Assembly (NCBI RefSeq): GCF_018614135.1
Contig: NZ_JAGGOW010000039.1
Location: forward strand, 1-64,000
Direction: 5' to 3'
Source of the DNA: Streptomyces sp. ISL-66
Lineage (GTDB): Bacteria; Actinomycetota; Actinomycetes; Streptomycetales; Streptomycetaceae
DNA: 64,000 bases
Part shown: one piece after another, positions 15,836 through 23,944 of the stretch
Position numbering within the stretch: the first letter of the stretch is position 1
How the letters are laid out: every line of letters begins with the position of its first letter
The notes under the pieces: model-generated
Databases searched by the model: none
What the model was told of the DNA's origin: nothing
What the model saw: the letters and a program-made list of their open reading frames with translations, nothing else
Program-made: the position numbers and the translations under genes

Positions 15836-16960
15836 TCAGCCCGCCGCGGCGAAGGAGGCTTCGAGGCGCGGGACGTAGTCGGCGAAGGCCGGGGCCCAAC
15901 AGCCGTAGTTGTGACCGCCGTTACAGCTCGGGGCCAAGGACGCGCCGTTGCCGTAGTCGACGAGGCGGCTGGGGATACCCAGCTGGTCCAGGCGGGCCTT
16001 GACGGTGTGGGAAGCCGCCGCGGTGTTGACGTCGATGAGGTCGTTGTTGCCGGTGTAGAGCGTGATGCCGGTGTTGGAGAGTTTGGCGAGGTTGACCGGC
16101 GCGGCCGGATCGACCGCCTTCCACACGCGGTCGGCGTCGAAGAACGGGTACGGGGAGCCGAAGATCGCGTCGCTGTCCACAGAGGGGCCGTGGCCGGCGC
16201 AGTCGCCTGAGCCGGAGCCGGAGCCGGAGCCGGACGAGGTGCTCACCGCGCACCAAGCGCCCGCGAGGTTGAGCTCGGTGGCCAGGACTGCCCCGCGGAC
16301 CTCCCACATGCCGAAGTCGATGCCCCCCGACAGGGCGGCCGTGTGGCCGAACAGGTCGGGCCGGGCCTGGGCGTAGTGCAGGGAGCCGTAGCCGCCCATG
16401 GACAGTCCGACGACGGCGCGGTGGGCGCGGTCGGCGCGCGTACGGAGATTGGCGTCGATGAACGGGACGACCTGGGTCAAGTGGAAGGTCTCCCAGTTCG
16501 CCTTCCCCTCTGCTGTGTTCTGCATCAGCCAGTCGGCGTACCAGCCCTTCATCCCCCCGTCCGGCACCACGGTGATCATCGCCTCCGAGTGCAGCGCCGG
16601 CGCGGCCGCGACGTCGTTCACGTTGCCGCCGCCGCCGTGCAGGAAGTACGTGACCGGCCAGCGGCGGCCGGGGTCGGCGCCGTATCCGGTGGGGAGCAGG
16701 ATGCGGATCCTGTGCTTCCCGGAGAGCTGCGGGGTGGTGACGGTGATGGTGAAGTCAGTGGGACCGTTCACCTGCGTGTCCTCGGGGACGAGGGTCAGAC
16801 CGTAGCCGTCCCTGAAGGCCGGGACTTCGCCGGGAGCCGAGGGGGTGGAGACGGTGACCGCCGGCGTGGCGGTCGGTGCTGCGGCGTGTGCGGCGCCCGT
16901 GCCTATCAGGGCGGTGAGCACTAGGGCCGCGCTCAATGGGGTGAGGCGCCGGGACGTCAT
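15836..16960 (-). CDS. Secreted esterase, antigen 85/mycolyltransferase-like
   Basis: A 374-aa exported alpha/beta hydrolase of the Ag85/esterase D-like group. The signal peptide is MTSRRLTPLSAALVLTALIG with AHA cleavage. FLHGGGGNVNDVAAAP supplies the oxyanion region, VVGLSMGGYGSLHYAQ holds the nucleophile Ser, and NGGHNYGCW near the end holds the catalytic His. Streptomycetes lack mycolic acids, so it likely acts as a secreted acyl esterase. A Ser-Gly repeat (16210-16235) expands a surface loop between two cysteines. The start follows GAAGGGTTTTCCG. It lies 62 bases upstream of the previous gene, same strand. Confidence 0.9.
   Translation of the reverse strand: MTSRRLTPLSAALVLTALIGTGAAHAAAPTATPAVTVSTPSAPGEVPAFRDGYGLTLVPEDTQVNGPTDFTITVTTPQLSGKHRIRILLPTGYGADPGRRWPVTYFLHGGGGNVNDVAAAPALHSEAMITVVPDGGMKGWYADWLMQNTAEGKANWETFHLTQVVPFIDANLRTRADRAHRAVVGLSMGGYGSLHYAQARPDLFGHTAALSGGIDFGMWEVRGAVLATELNLAGAWCAVSTSSGSGSGSGSGDCAGHGPSVDSDAIFGSPYPFFDADRVWKAVDPAAPVNLAKLSNTGITLYTGNNDLIDVNTAAASHTVKARLDQLGIPSRLVDYGNGASLAPSCNGGHNYGCWAPAFADYVPRLEASFAAAG
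16210..16235. repeat. Hexanucleotide tandem repeat encoding Ser-Gly
   Basis: About four copies of GAGCCG in frame on the minus strand, giving alternating Ser and Gly in a loop of the secreted esterase. Confidence 0.85.
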
Positions 16961-18540
16961 CGGAAAACCCTTCGTCGAGGAGGCCCGCGGCGTAGTGAGC
17001 TGCCGCGAGCCGGACGTCCCGATGCTGCTGTCGCGGACCGCCCGGTCAACAGGCCAAGCCACCGGCCATTTGTGACCGGCGTCCGGGAGGCCGGTCCGTG
17101 CCGGTCCCGAGGCCCCCCCGCCCCTACCTTCCCGTGGTCACGAGGTGCTGGTCGGAGGGGGCGGGAACGTGGCCGGCGCGAAGTCCCGGTGCCGGCCGCG
17201 GAACGTGCGTCCGAGGTGGTGCTGCAACCGGACGTGGCGGAACTGGTACACGGCTCCGGTCTGGCGCAGCACCCCTCGGTGGTAGGCATCGTCCAGGAAC
17301 GCGGCGGGGTCCCAGGGGAGTCGCCCGGCCAAGGGCAGCCAGACACGCGCCAGCACGATCCATTGCCCCCAAGCCGTGAAGGCGAGCACATAGGAGGCCG
17401 CGCCGCCCAGGCCGCCGATCGCGCCGATGAACAGGCTGTCCTGGACCCCCCAGTTGAGAGGTCCCATCGTGCCCCGCAGCAGATGGACGATCAGGTACCC
17501 GCCGAAGGCGATGGCCAGGGTGAACGCCGGAGCCAGGATGAGGAACTGCCGGCCGGCCGTCGTCCGGTTCGAGGACAGCAAACTGATCGGGGTGGCCGCC
17601 GCGGTGACGTCCACGGGCACTTCCAGTGCGGCCATGAGCCCGAAGACGAGACCGCGGCCGAGCCGAAGGTCAGTCCGAGGACCAGCATGTTGATCAGGGT
17701 GCCTTCGACGATGCGCGGGTCGATGATGGACGTCCCCGCGACCAGCGCGCGCCCTAGGGTGAGGGCGCAGGCGCATCCGATGCCCATGAAAGTGCCGCCG
17801 ATCAGACCCTGTGCGAACCGGGCGGTGAAGGTGCGCAGGGGTCGGCGGCCGAGGCTCCCGTGCGCGGCGCGCAGGGTCAGCCGGATACGGGCCGGTTCGA
17901 ACGCCGCTCCGCCGCCGGACCTGTCCGCCATCGCGTAGACGACTCCGAAGGCGAGGCCCGCGGCGGGTCCCATGAGACTCCCCTGCACGAGGAGTTCGCC
18001 GACCGGGAGCGCGGTGAGCAGTAGTCCGACCAGCCATTCGGCCAGGGTGATGCTCACGGCGGTGGTCAAGGCGAAGACCATGCTCCGCGTCGAGCGGGAC
18101 AGCGAATCGCCCAGTTGCCACCACGCGAGGTCCTGGCGCTCGCGGTCGAGGCGGACCAGGTGGTGGGCGAGGTAGCCGAGCCAGTGTTCGGCCCGAGCCG
18201 GGTCCGCGTAGGGCGCCCTGGGCTGTCGGCCGGCCTCGTCCCGTTCCGGGGCGCGCCGTCGGTAGACCGCAGGCACGAAACCCGCCAGCAGGTGCTCATC
18301 CAGGCTCTTCACCGAGGGGAACCGGGTGGCGTCCAGGAGTTCGGCGGGGTCCCGGTCGGGCGTCTCGCTGTACAGGGTGCGGGCGAGGATGACCATGAGC
18401 GGGGTGGTCAGCACCGCGGCGAGGTTCGTGTGGGCCGGGCCCCGGCCCGTGCGCAGTTCCGTGAGGACCGCGTCCCATGTCGAGCGGGGCGCATCAGTGC
18501 TGTTGGCGGCGCTCGCCTCGCTCGCGTCGGACGGGCCGGA

Positions 18541-18590
18541 CGGGACCGGCGGGACGGGCGGGACGGGCGGGACGGGCGGGACGGGGCGGG
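18541..18590. repeat. 9-bp tandem repeat encoding Val-Pro-Pro
   Basis: About five copies of GGGACGGGC. In frame on the minus strand it encodes VPPVPPVPPVPP between the NTPase and membrane parts of the XRE-NACHT gene. Confidence 0.88.
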
Positions 18591-19366
18591 AGGTGCGGGG
18601 CAGGTAGTCGGCGAGGTCCTCGACGGTGAGGTCGGTGAGCTCGATGCCCCCCGCCCAGACGAGCGGCGCGTGCGCCGCCCGGACCGCTTCGGCGTACTCG
18701 TCGCGCCGACTGGTGAGGACGAGCGGTGAGGACGTCGCGTTGAGCGCGTCCAGGGCCTCGCGCCGCAAGCCTTCGGCTATCTCGTCGAATCCGTCCAGGA
18801 CCGGCAGGATGCGGTCGGCGTCGACCAGCGCGGCGGCCAGGGTCGCCCCGCCGGAGCTGCGGCGGGCCAGATGCGGGTGGTCGCGCAGCAGTCGGCCGAT
18901 CAGCCAGTCCCGCAGTGCGGTCGTCGACGGGTCCCAGGAACCGATGCTGAAGAGGACCGGCACGCGGCGATGCGGGGCCGGGGTCTCCAGGAGGTCCAGG
19001 ACGAGCCTGATCGTGAGGATGGACTTGCCCGAGCCGGCCCGGCCGAGGATGACCAGTCGTCCGGAAGGGATCCGGAGGTAGACCTCGGCCATGCTCCGCA
19101 GGTCGCCGCCCAGATCCACCTCACGCGGAGTCTCGCCCGGCCCGAGGCGCTGGATGTTCTCCGCCCGGTCGGTCAGAACGGCGGGTGCCGGCGCCCACCG
19201 GACGGGCAGGGGGAACGGATCGTGGACGCGGCGTTGCGCCTCCTCGCGGCGCCAGCGGCGCCGGACCTCCGCCGCCAATTCCTGCGCGGCGTCGGCGAGC
19301 GTGTCACGGACGGGCGGCCAGGCGGGTGGGACGGGCGCGGGTGCCGGCAGTCCGGGGCTGTGGCGG

Positions 19367-19432
19367 TCGGCACCGGCGTCGTGGCGGTCGGCACCGGCGT
19401 CGTGGCGGTCGGCTCCGGCGTCGTGGCTCGCC
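19367..19432. repeat. 21-bp tandem repeat encoding HDAGADR
   Basis: Three near-identical 21-bp units (core GTGGCGGTCGGCACCGGCGT) in frame on the minus strand, giving three copies of HDAGADR in the linker between the XRE and NACHT domains. Confidence 0.88.
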
Positions 19433-19814
19433 GTGGAGGAGCCGGTGAGAGAAGCCGCCAGGCGCAGACGGTCTCCTTCTTCCAGGCCGAGCGCGTCCGC
19501 GAGCAGATTCACCGTTCCCATCCGGTGGTTCGTGGATCCGCCGCTCTCCAGGCGGCGAATGGTGCGCACGCTGACCCCGGACCGTTCGGCCACCTCCTCC
19601 TGCGTCAGGTTCGCTTCATCGCGCAGCCTGCGCAGCAACGGGCCGAGGTCCTCTGCCATCCAGCATCCCCCCTGATCCACCAGTACGAACGGCGGTGAGC
19701 CTACCCATGGCCGCCGGTCACGCATGGCCGGGCGCCTGACCTGTACGGACACCGTGGCCGGGGTCACTGTCAAAGACGGCGCCGCCCCCTGCTGACGGAA
19801 GGTGAGGAGCCGAC

Positions 19815-20042
19815 GTGGCCAACCGCTTCTGGTGCGGAGAGTGCAACTACAAGACGCCCTGGCTCGACAGGTCCGAGGGGCTGCGCCGCCAGATCGAGCA
19901 CTACGCCCACAAGCACCCGGGCACATCCCCGGCCGGCCAGATCGAGACCCGAAGGCGCGGCCCGGGCACGCGTCATGGACGCCTGCTGCTGGTGGCCGGC
20001 GCCCTCATCCTGCTCACCGTGGTGGCCGCGTGGCGCCATTGA
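19815..20042 (+). CDS. Small C2H2-like zinc-binding membrane protein
   Basis: A 75-aa protein. Residues 6-34 contain FWCGECNYKT, then HYAHKH, giving a C-x2-C...H-x3-H spacing that could bind zinc. One transmembrane helix follows at about residues 55-71 (LLLVAGALILLTVVAAW) after an Arg-rich segment. GTG at 19815 has GAGGAG 6 bases upstream. The stop at 20042 lies one base from the stop of the convergent XRE-TPR gene. Divergent from the XRE-NACHT gene across about 155 bases. No known family; metal binding is inferred from the Cys/His pattern only. Confidence 0.72.
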   Translation: MANRFWCGECNYKTPWLDRSEGLRRQIEHYAHKHPGTSPAGQIETRRRGPGTRHGRLLLVAGALILLTVVAAWRH

Positions 20043-20043
20043 G

Positions 20044-21363
20044 TCAGGGCTGGGGCTGGGGTTGGGGCCAGGGCGTGGGCTGGGGCTGGGGTTGGGGCCA
20101 GGGCGTGGGCTGGGGCTGGGGCCGGGGTGCGGATTCGGTGTGGGAGAGGGACTCGGCCAGGGCGCGCCAGACCTCGGCCGCCAGCTCCGGGTCGCCCGAC
20201 TCGCGGGCGTCCTTGGCGATGCGTTCCAGGGCCACGACGGCGGCCAGGCGGTCGCCGTCGACCATGTCCAGCTGGTTGCGGAGGATGGTCAGGGCCAGCC
20301 GGTCCCGCTCGGCCAGGCCCGGCGGGTCCTCGCCGATGCGGTCGCTCAGTTTCCGGGCCTCGGTGAAATCGCCCTCGTGGAAGGCGAGCTGGCACCGCAG
20401 GACGAGTAGTTCGCGGTGGTGGAGCGGCAGGCCTACCAGTTCGGCCGCCGGCGCGGCCTCGCGCAGCCGGAGGCGGGCCTGCTCCGTGTCGCGCGGTTCC
20501 AGTTGCAGGTACATGGACGCGGCCGCGAGCCGCAACCGCATCCACAGGACCGGATCCTCGTTGCTGGGCATCCGCTCCAGGGCTCGCCGCAGGAACTCCG
20601 CGGTCGCCCTGCCGTCGCCCTGGCGCACGGCGACGGCGGCGGCCGTCCAGAGCGCTTCGACCTGCAGGCGGACCGGGGCGTCCGCGGACAGTGAGCCGAT
20701 CACCCGGTCCGCGCGGGCCCGCGCGTCGAGCAGCCGTCCGCGCTCCGCCTCCAAGGGCACGAGGATGAGCTGTACTTCGGCGACGTAGTCCTGTGGCAGC
20801 GCGTGGTCGATCGAGAGGCTGTACGCCTCGCTCGCGGCGGAGAACGCCTCGGAGAGCTCGCCCGCGGCGCGGCGCCGGCGGGCGAGGAGGATCAGCGCCC
20901 GCGTCTGGAGGTCGGGCTGGCCTATGTGGCTGCCGAGGGCGATCAGTTCGGTCAGGACCCTCAGTTCCTCGGCGGGCCTTCCCTCGTCGTGGTGGCATCG
21001 GGCCAGGGACCACAGCGCCTGCCAGCGCAGGGAGGCGTCCCCGTCGCCGTCTTCCTGGAGCGCGTCTTGCAGCTCGCTGGCCATCTGGCGCGAGTCACCG
21101 ACGGCCGCGAACTTGGCCAGGGCCTGGGCGAGCGGGCTGCCGACGCGGGCGCGGAACGCGACGGGCAGGACGTCGAGTTGTGCGCAGAGATGGGACAGGA
21201 CCCTGGGCGTGGGAGGGCGGCTGCCCGACTCCAGCCGGGACAGGTACGCGGCGGAGATCTCCGTACCGGCCAGCTCGAACTGCGAGAGGCCCCGGGCCAG
21301 CCGGAGGGCTCGGAGTCGCCGACCGAATTCGGGCTGTGCGGGGATGCGCTCCTGCCTGGACAT
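20044..21363 (-). CDS. XRE-family regulator with TPR-like domain
   Basis: A 439-aa cytoplasmic regulator. An XRE helix-turn-helix covers about residues 11-66 (RRLRALRLARGLSQFELAGT, YLSRLESGSRPPTP). About 330 residues of paired helices follow with TPR-like Ala, Leu and Gly periodicity (for example LQTRALILLARRRRAAGELS). Streptomyces proteins of this build control development and secondary metabolism, sometimes through peptide ligands bound by the TPR groove. The C-terminus is an unusual Pro/Gln/Trp tail (PQPQPTPWPQ repeated) made by a 30-bp DNA repeat that runs to the stop codon. ATG 21363 follows GGAGG about 12 bases upstream. A cluster of TTGAC motifs lies in its promoter region. Confidence 0.88.
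   Translation of the reverse strand: MSRQERIPAQPEFGRRLRALRLARGLSQFELAGTEISAAYLSRLESGSRPPTPRVLSHLCAQLDVLPVAFRARVGSPLAQALAKFAAVGDSRQMASELQDALQEDGDGDASLRWQALWSLARCHHDEGRPAEELRVLTELIALGSHIGQPDLQTRALILLARRRRAAGELSEAFSAASEAYSLSIDHALPQDYVAEVQLILVPLEAERGRLLDARARADRVIGSLSADAPVRLQVEALWTAAAVAVRQGDGRATAEFLRRALERMPSNEDPVLWMRLRLAAASMYLQLEPRDTEQARLRLREAAPAAELVGLPLHHRELLVLRCQLAFHEGDFTEARKLSDRIGEDPPGLAERDRLALTILRNQLDMVDGDRLAAVVALERIAKDARESGDPELAAEVWRALAESLSHTESAPRPQPQPTPWPQPQPQPTPWPQPQPQP
20051..20125. repeat. 30-bp tandem repeat at the 3' end of the XRE-TPR gene
   Basis: Two and a half copies of a 30-bp G-rich unit beginning TGGGGCTGGGGTTGGGGCCA (starts 20051 and 20081). It encodes PQPQPTPWPQ per unit on the minus strand. 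The plus strand has closely spaced G-runs that could form quadruplexes. Confidence 0.9.
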
Positions 21364-21793
21364 ACGGAGAGGGTGCCTCCGCTCATCGGCACTGTCAACC
21401 GACGCTTGATATATTGGCATGATTTGGCAGGCGCATTTCGGCCAGTCAACCTCTTGACGCAGGGCGTTTGACGACGCGCCGTCATCCGCGGTGCAGACAC
21501 CCCGAGCGAGCTTCAGCAAACGTTTGACAACTGCTTGCCATAAGGGGACACATCGCCTTCCCTTTCGCCCTTCATCACCCCGGCCTTGACGCTCTCACCC
21601 GTTCGGGCGCACGCTCCGCCCCCTGCCGCCACCCCCGGTCCACCACCCGCCATCTGCGAAGACGTTCCCGCCGCAGGGTGACAGCACGGTGACGTGTCGT
21701 CAGGTCGTCGTGTTACGCGCGTCCCCGGGGGTCCGGGAGGGGTCCACTGCTCTCAGGACCCCGGCCGCCCGAGCCGGACCGGAAGGGATTCTC
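21364..21793. promoter_or_regulatory. Divergent intergenic region with TTGAC motif cluster
   Basis: A 430-base gap between the XRE-TPR gene and the sortase-like gene. Five TTGAC/GTCAA pentamers occur in 135 bases (21394, 21445, 21454, 21468, 21524); two form GTCAACCTCTTGAC (21445-21458), and two others share GTTTGACRAC. An A+T-rich patch lies at about 21405-21430. These could be -35 elements or operator half-sites for the XRE protein. From about 21560 to 21790 I see nothing beyond the ribosome-binding site GGAAGGG of the downstream gene. Confidence 0.4.
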
Positions 21794-22501
21794 ATGCCCC
21801 GCGCCAAGTGGGTGGTCGGCGTGCTGACGACGACTCTGCTGCTCACGGGCATAGGCGTGTTGCGGGCCACCGAAGGCGCCGGGCCGACCGCCCCGACCGC
21901 CGGCGACGCCCTGCCCTCGCGGGTCCTGGGACTCTCCGGCCCGCGGCGGGTCGCACGGCAGCTGGAGCACTCCGGCGGGCACACCACCGGCAAGGGCTCG
22001 CGCCGGTCCGTACGGTCGAGCGTCGCGCCCCTGCCCGCGTCGCGGCCGCTGCGGCTGGTCGTCCGGAGCCTGGGGATCGACGTACGGCTGACGGGCGGGA
22101 CGCCGACCGCCGGGGCGCGGGGTGCGGATCCGGGGTACGGCAAAGATCGCGAAGACGCCAAGGGCACCAAGGACGGCGGGTACGACCGGGACGGCGGGTA
22201 CGACAGGGGCGGCGGGTACGGCGCGGACCGTGCCGTGTGGGATTCCGCCGGTCCGGCCCCCGGCTCGGCCGGCACCGCCGAGGTGTCCGGGAACTCGCTC
22301 CGCCTGTCCGAGCTCCGTCGCGGACAGACGATCGAGATCCCCCGCGCGGATCGCCGTACGGCGGTGTTCACCGTGTACCGGGTCTCCCCCATGGGCGTCT
22401 CCGAGCGCGGAAACGCCTCCGGCAAGGCCCAACTGCGACTGATCGGCGGCGAAACGGCCGTCCTGGCCCGCCTCACCGGCCACCGCCGCGCACCCCGCTA
22501 G
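21794..22501 (+). CDS. Sortase-like (class E/F) protein lacking catalytic residues
   Basis: A 235-aa membrane-anchored protein. An N-terminal helix (WVVGVLTTTLLLTGIGVL, residues 6-23) is followed by a basic linker and a C-terminal domain resembling class F sortases: LRLVVRSLGIDVRLTGGTP, then LRLSELRRGQTIEIPRADRR and AVFTVYRVSPM. The catalytic His segment (normally GHVD) reads EVSGNS and the catalytic TC motif reads LRLIGGE, so neither His nor Cys is present. A Gly/Tyr/Asp repeat (DGGYDRDGGYDRGGGY) replaces part of the domain. It is most likely an inactive homologue. GGAAGGG lies 6 bases before ATG. Two small genes follow on the same strand. Confidence 0.72.
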   Translation: MPRAKWVVGVLTTTLLLTGIGVLRATEGAGPTAPTAGDALPSRVLGLSGPRRVARQLEHSGGHTTGKGSRRSVRSSVAPLPASRPLRLVVRSLGIDVRLTGGTPTAGARGADPGYGKDREDAKGTKDGGYDRDGGYDRGGGYGADRAVWDSAGPAPGSAGTAEVSGNSLRLSELRRGQTIEIPRADRRTAVFTVYRVSPMGVSERGNASGKAQLRLIGGETAVLARLTGHRRAPR

Positions 22502-22567
22502 CGGACACCCTCCCCGGCTGCCGTCAGCCGTGGGGGGTGTCTTGGTCCGCCGGTCGGGGGGATCTTC

Positions 22568-22987
22568 GTGCCGGACGGAGAGTCGGTCCGCGTGTCGGGG
22601 CAGACCCTCCGCATGAGCGGGACGCGGCGCGCGCGCGAGGTACTGGGCAGGGCCCTGAGGGTGCCCCTGACGGTGATCTGCGTCGTACTGCTGTGCCTGT
22701 TCGGGACGGGCGGTCCGGGCGCGTTCGCCGCATCGGCCGAAGCCCCCCGCGGTTCCTCCTCGGCACCCGCCGAGCCCACCGAGGCACCGGCCGACCCGGC
22801 CGGCGATCCCGAGGTGCGCCTCGCGGTCCGCCCGGCCGTGCGCGGTGTCCCGGGCGTACGGGGCCTGCCGCGACCGGTGTTTCACGTGAAACATCCGCGT
22901 GTCGAGGCGGCGGACCCGCACGAGACGGCGACGACGGTAGCGACGCCGTCCCTCCGGCCGGTGCGGAGCGTGGTCCTGCGCTGCTGA
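22568..22987 (+). CDS. Hypothetical membrane/exported protein containing a parS site
   Basis: A 139-aa protein with one hydrophobic helix (VPLTVICVVLLCLFG, about residues 33-47) ending in an AFA-like cleavage region, so it is anchored or exported. The rest is Pro/Ala/Glu-rich with RPAVRGVPGVRG and a Cys at the very end. No family recognised. GTG 22568 has GGGGGGA 5 bases upstream; ATG 22613 is an alternative start closer to the helix. The codons for FHVKH are made by a perfect parS sequence, so part of the protein sequence is dictated by a ParB-binding site. The frame is otherwise unremarkable. Confidence 0.55.
   Translation: MPDGESVRVSGQTLRMSGTRRAREVLGRALRVPLTVICVVLLCLFGTGGPGAFAASAEAPRGSSSAPAEPTEAPADPAGDPEVRLAVRPAVRGVPGVRGLPRPVFHVKHPRVEAADPHETATTVATPSLRPVRSVVLRC
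22878..22893. other. parS site (ParB-binding), inside a coding region
   Basis: TGTTTCACGTGAAACA, a perfect 16-bp palindrome identical to the parS consensus. In Streptomyces such sites (core GTTTCACGTGAAAC) load ParB near oriC for chromosome segregation. Confidence 0.93.
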
Positions 22988-23049
22988 GCGGTCCAAGGCC
23001 GATCAGCAGCCCAGCTCCCCCACACGCCCGAACACCGTGAGGTTTCGCC

Positions 23050-23196
23050 ATGCCCATCGACCCGTACCTTGCCCTGAACGCCCTGCTCCGCGCCGAGGCC
23101 GCCCGCTTCTCCCCGCCGGCCCCGCAGAGCCGCCCGTGCGAACCCGAGCCCGCGAAGACGCCCGAGACCCAGACCGAAGACGCCGCCGCCGAGTAG
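23050..23196 (+). CDS. 48-aa hypothetical protein
   Basis: A 48-aa protein beginning MPIDPYLALNALLRAEAARF, one probable short amphipathic helix, followed by a Pro/Glu/Thr-rich tail (PAPQSRPCEPEPAK) and ending DAAAE. GTGAGG precedes the ATG by 8 bases. The N-terminal part looks conserved in style with small streptomycete proteins of unknown function that begin MPIDPY, from memory. It lies 62 bases after the parS-containing gene and is closed by a large hairpin at 23228-23291. Confidence 0.6.
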   Translation: MPIDPYLALNALLRAEAARFSPPAPQSRPCEPEPAKTPETQTEDAAAE

Positions 23197-23227
23197 CCCG
23201 GTCCGCGAGCGGACACGAGGCAGCAGC

Positions 23228-23291
23228 GGTTCCCGCGCCCTCGGCAACGCCGGAGTGGTCACGTGAGGTTCGACCACGGGGCGCGGGAACC
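23228..23291. terminator. Long stem-loop between convergent genes
   Basis: GGTTCCCGCGCCC (23228-23240) pairs exactly with GGGCGCGGGAACC (23279-23291). Inside the loop GTGGTC and GACCAC form a second small stem. It lies between the 48-aa gene and the convergent membrane-protein gene ending at 23313. Confidence 0.65.
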
Positions 23292-23312
23292 GGTGCCCCG
23301 GTCGCCGGTCCG

Positions 23313-23723
23313 CTAGTCCTCCCGCGTGTAGTAGCGGTAGAACGCCACCATCGCGACGCCCGCGCCGACGAGCAGGGACAGCCCGGTGGACTTGAAGACG
23401 CTCTCGCCGGCGAGGCTGTAGAGGTAGCCGAACGTGATGCCCGCGAAGGCCCCGTACGCCGCCGCGTGCACCTCCCGCTTCAGCCGCGGCCCGATCCGGG
23501 CCAGGGCGAACAGACCGGCCGCGAAGACCGCGCCGCACAGGATCCCGTAGAAGACGTTGCCCGCGTCGACGGGCCCCGTCTGGCGGTTCATGAAGGCCGC
23601 GTAGACGCCGTAGACGAGTCCCATGAGCAGGGGACGCGCCAGCGCGGACTTGCTCACGTGGGTCATCGCGCCGTCCGCGGACTGTCGATGGCGCCTGGGG
23701 GCGGTGGGTGCCGCATGTGCCAT
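23313..23723 (-). CDS. Hypothetical membrane protein
   Basis: A 136-aa protein with a polar N-terminus (MAHAAPTAPRRHRQ) and three or four hydrophobic helices at about residues 29-46, 56-75, 86-104 and 112-130, ending YRYYTRED. No family recognised. ATG 23723 follows AGAGGAGCCCGTC. The upstream region holds the heptanucleotide repeats at 23810-23894. It faces the 48-aa gene across the hairpin. Function unknown. Confidence 0.72.
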   Translation of the reverse strand: MAHAAPTAPRRHRQSADGAMTHVSKSALARPLLMGLVYGVYAAFMNRQTGPVDAGNVFYGILCGAVFAAGLFALARIGPRLKREVHAAAYGAFAGITFGYLYSLAGESVFKSTGLSLLVGAGVAMVAFYRYYTRED

Positions 23724-23809
23724 GACGGGCTCCTCTCTCCCACCATCCAGGGCACACCCGCCGCCCCCGGGCGGCAACTGGATCACTCGGCCACCCCGAA
23801 GCTCGGCGC

Positions 23810-23894
23810 CCCCACGCCCCACGCCCCACGCCCCACGCCCCACGCCCCGCACCCCGCACCCCGCGCCACCCGCCACCCGCCACCCGCCACCCGC
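23810..23894. repeat. Heptanucleotide tandem repeats in an intergenic region
   Basis: Five copies of CCCCACG (23810-23844), two of CCCCGCA, then about four of GCCACCC, giving an unbroken 7-bp periodicity of roughly 85 bases. It lies between divergent genes starting at 23723 (minus) and 23945 (plus), where promoters are expected. A 7-bp unit suggests slippage could alter promoter spacing. Confidence 0.88.
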
Positions 23895-23944
23895 TCGCAG
23901 CAGTCCGGCTCGCGCCGCCCGGCCGCCCGCCTTTCCCTGGTGAC

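Larger units (their letters stand above)
17138..19659 (-). pseudogene. XRE-NACHT NTPase with C-terminal membrane helices, frameshifted
   Basis: If one base is restored this is an 840-aa protein. Residues 7-60 are an XRE helix-turn-helix (LTQEEVAERSGVSVRTIRRL). A repeat of DAGADRH follows, then a NACHT-type NTPase with P-loop LVILGRAGSGKS (about 202-213), Walker B ILPVLDGFDEI (about 284-294) and a VLTSRRDEY sensor region. A VPP repeat leads to a membrane part with about five helices and a His/Arg-rich cytoplasmic tail. Near 17651-17660 the frame shifts: after LVLGLTFGSA translation becomes nonsense, while a different frame carries on with GLVFGLMAALEV. One missing G in GCGG(G)TCTC explains it. 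Related NACHT proteins include anti-phage NLR-like proteins, but here a regulatory or stress role is equally possible. Real mutation and sequencing error cannot be separated. Start ATG 19659. Confidence 0.85.

Noticed and set aside
20051-20125. Possible CRISPR or integration repeats
   Set aside because: Direct tandem 30-bp units without spacers that code for part of a protein; no recombinase nearby.
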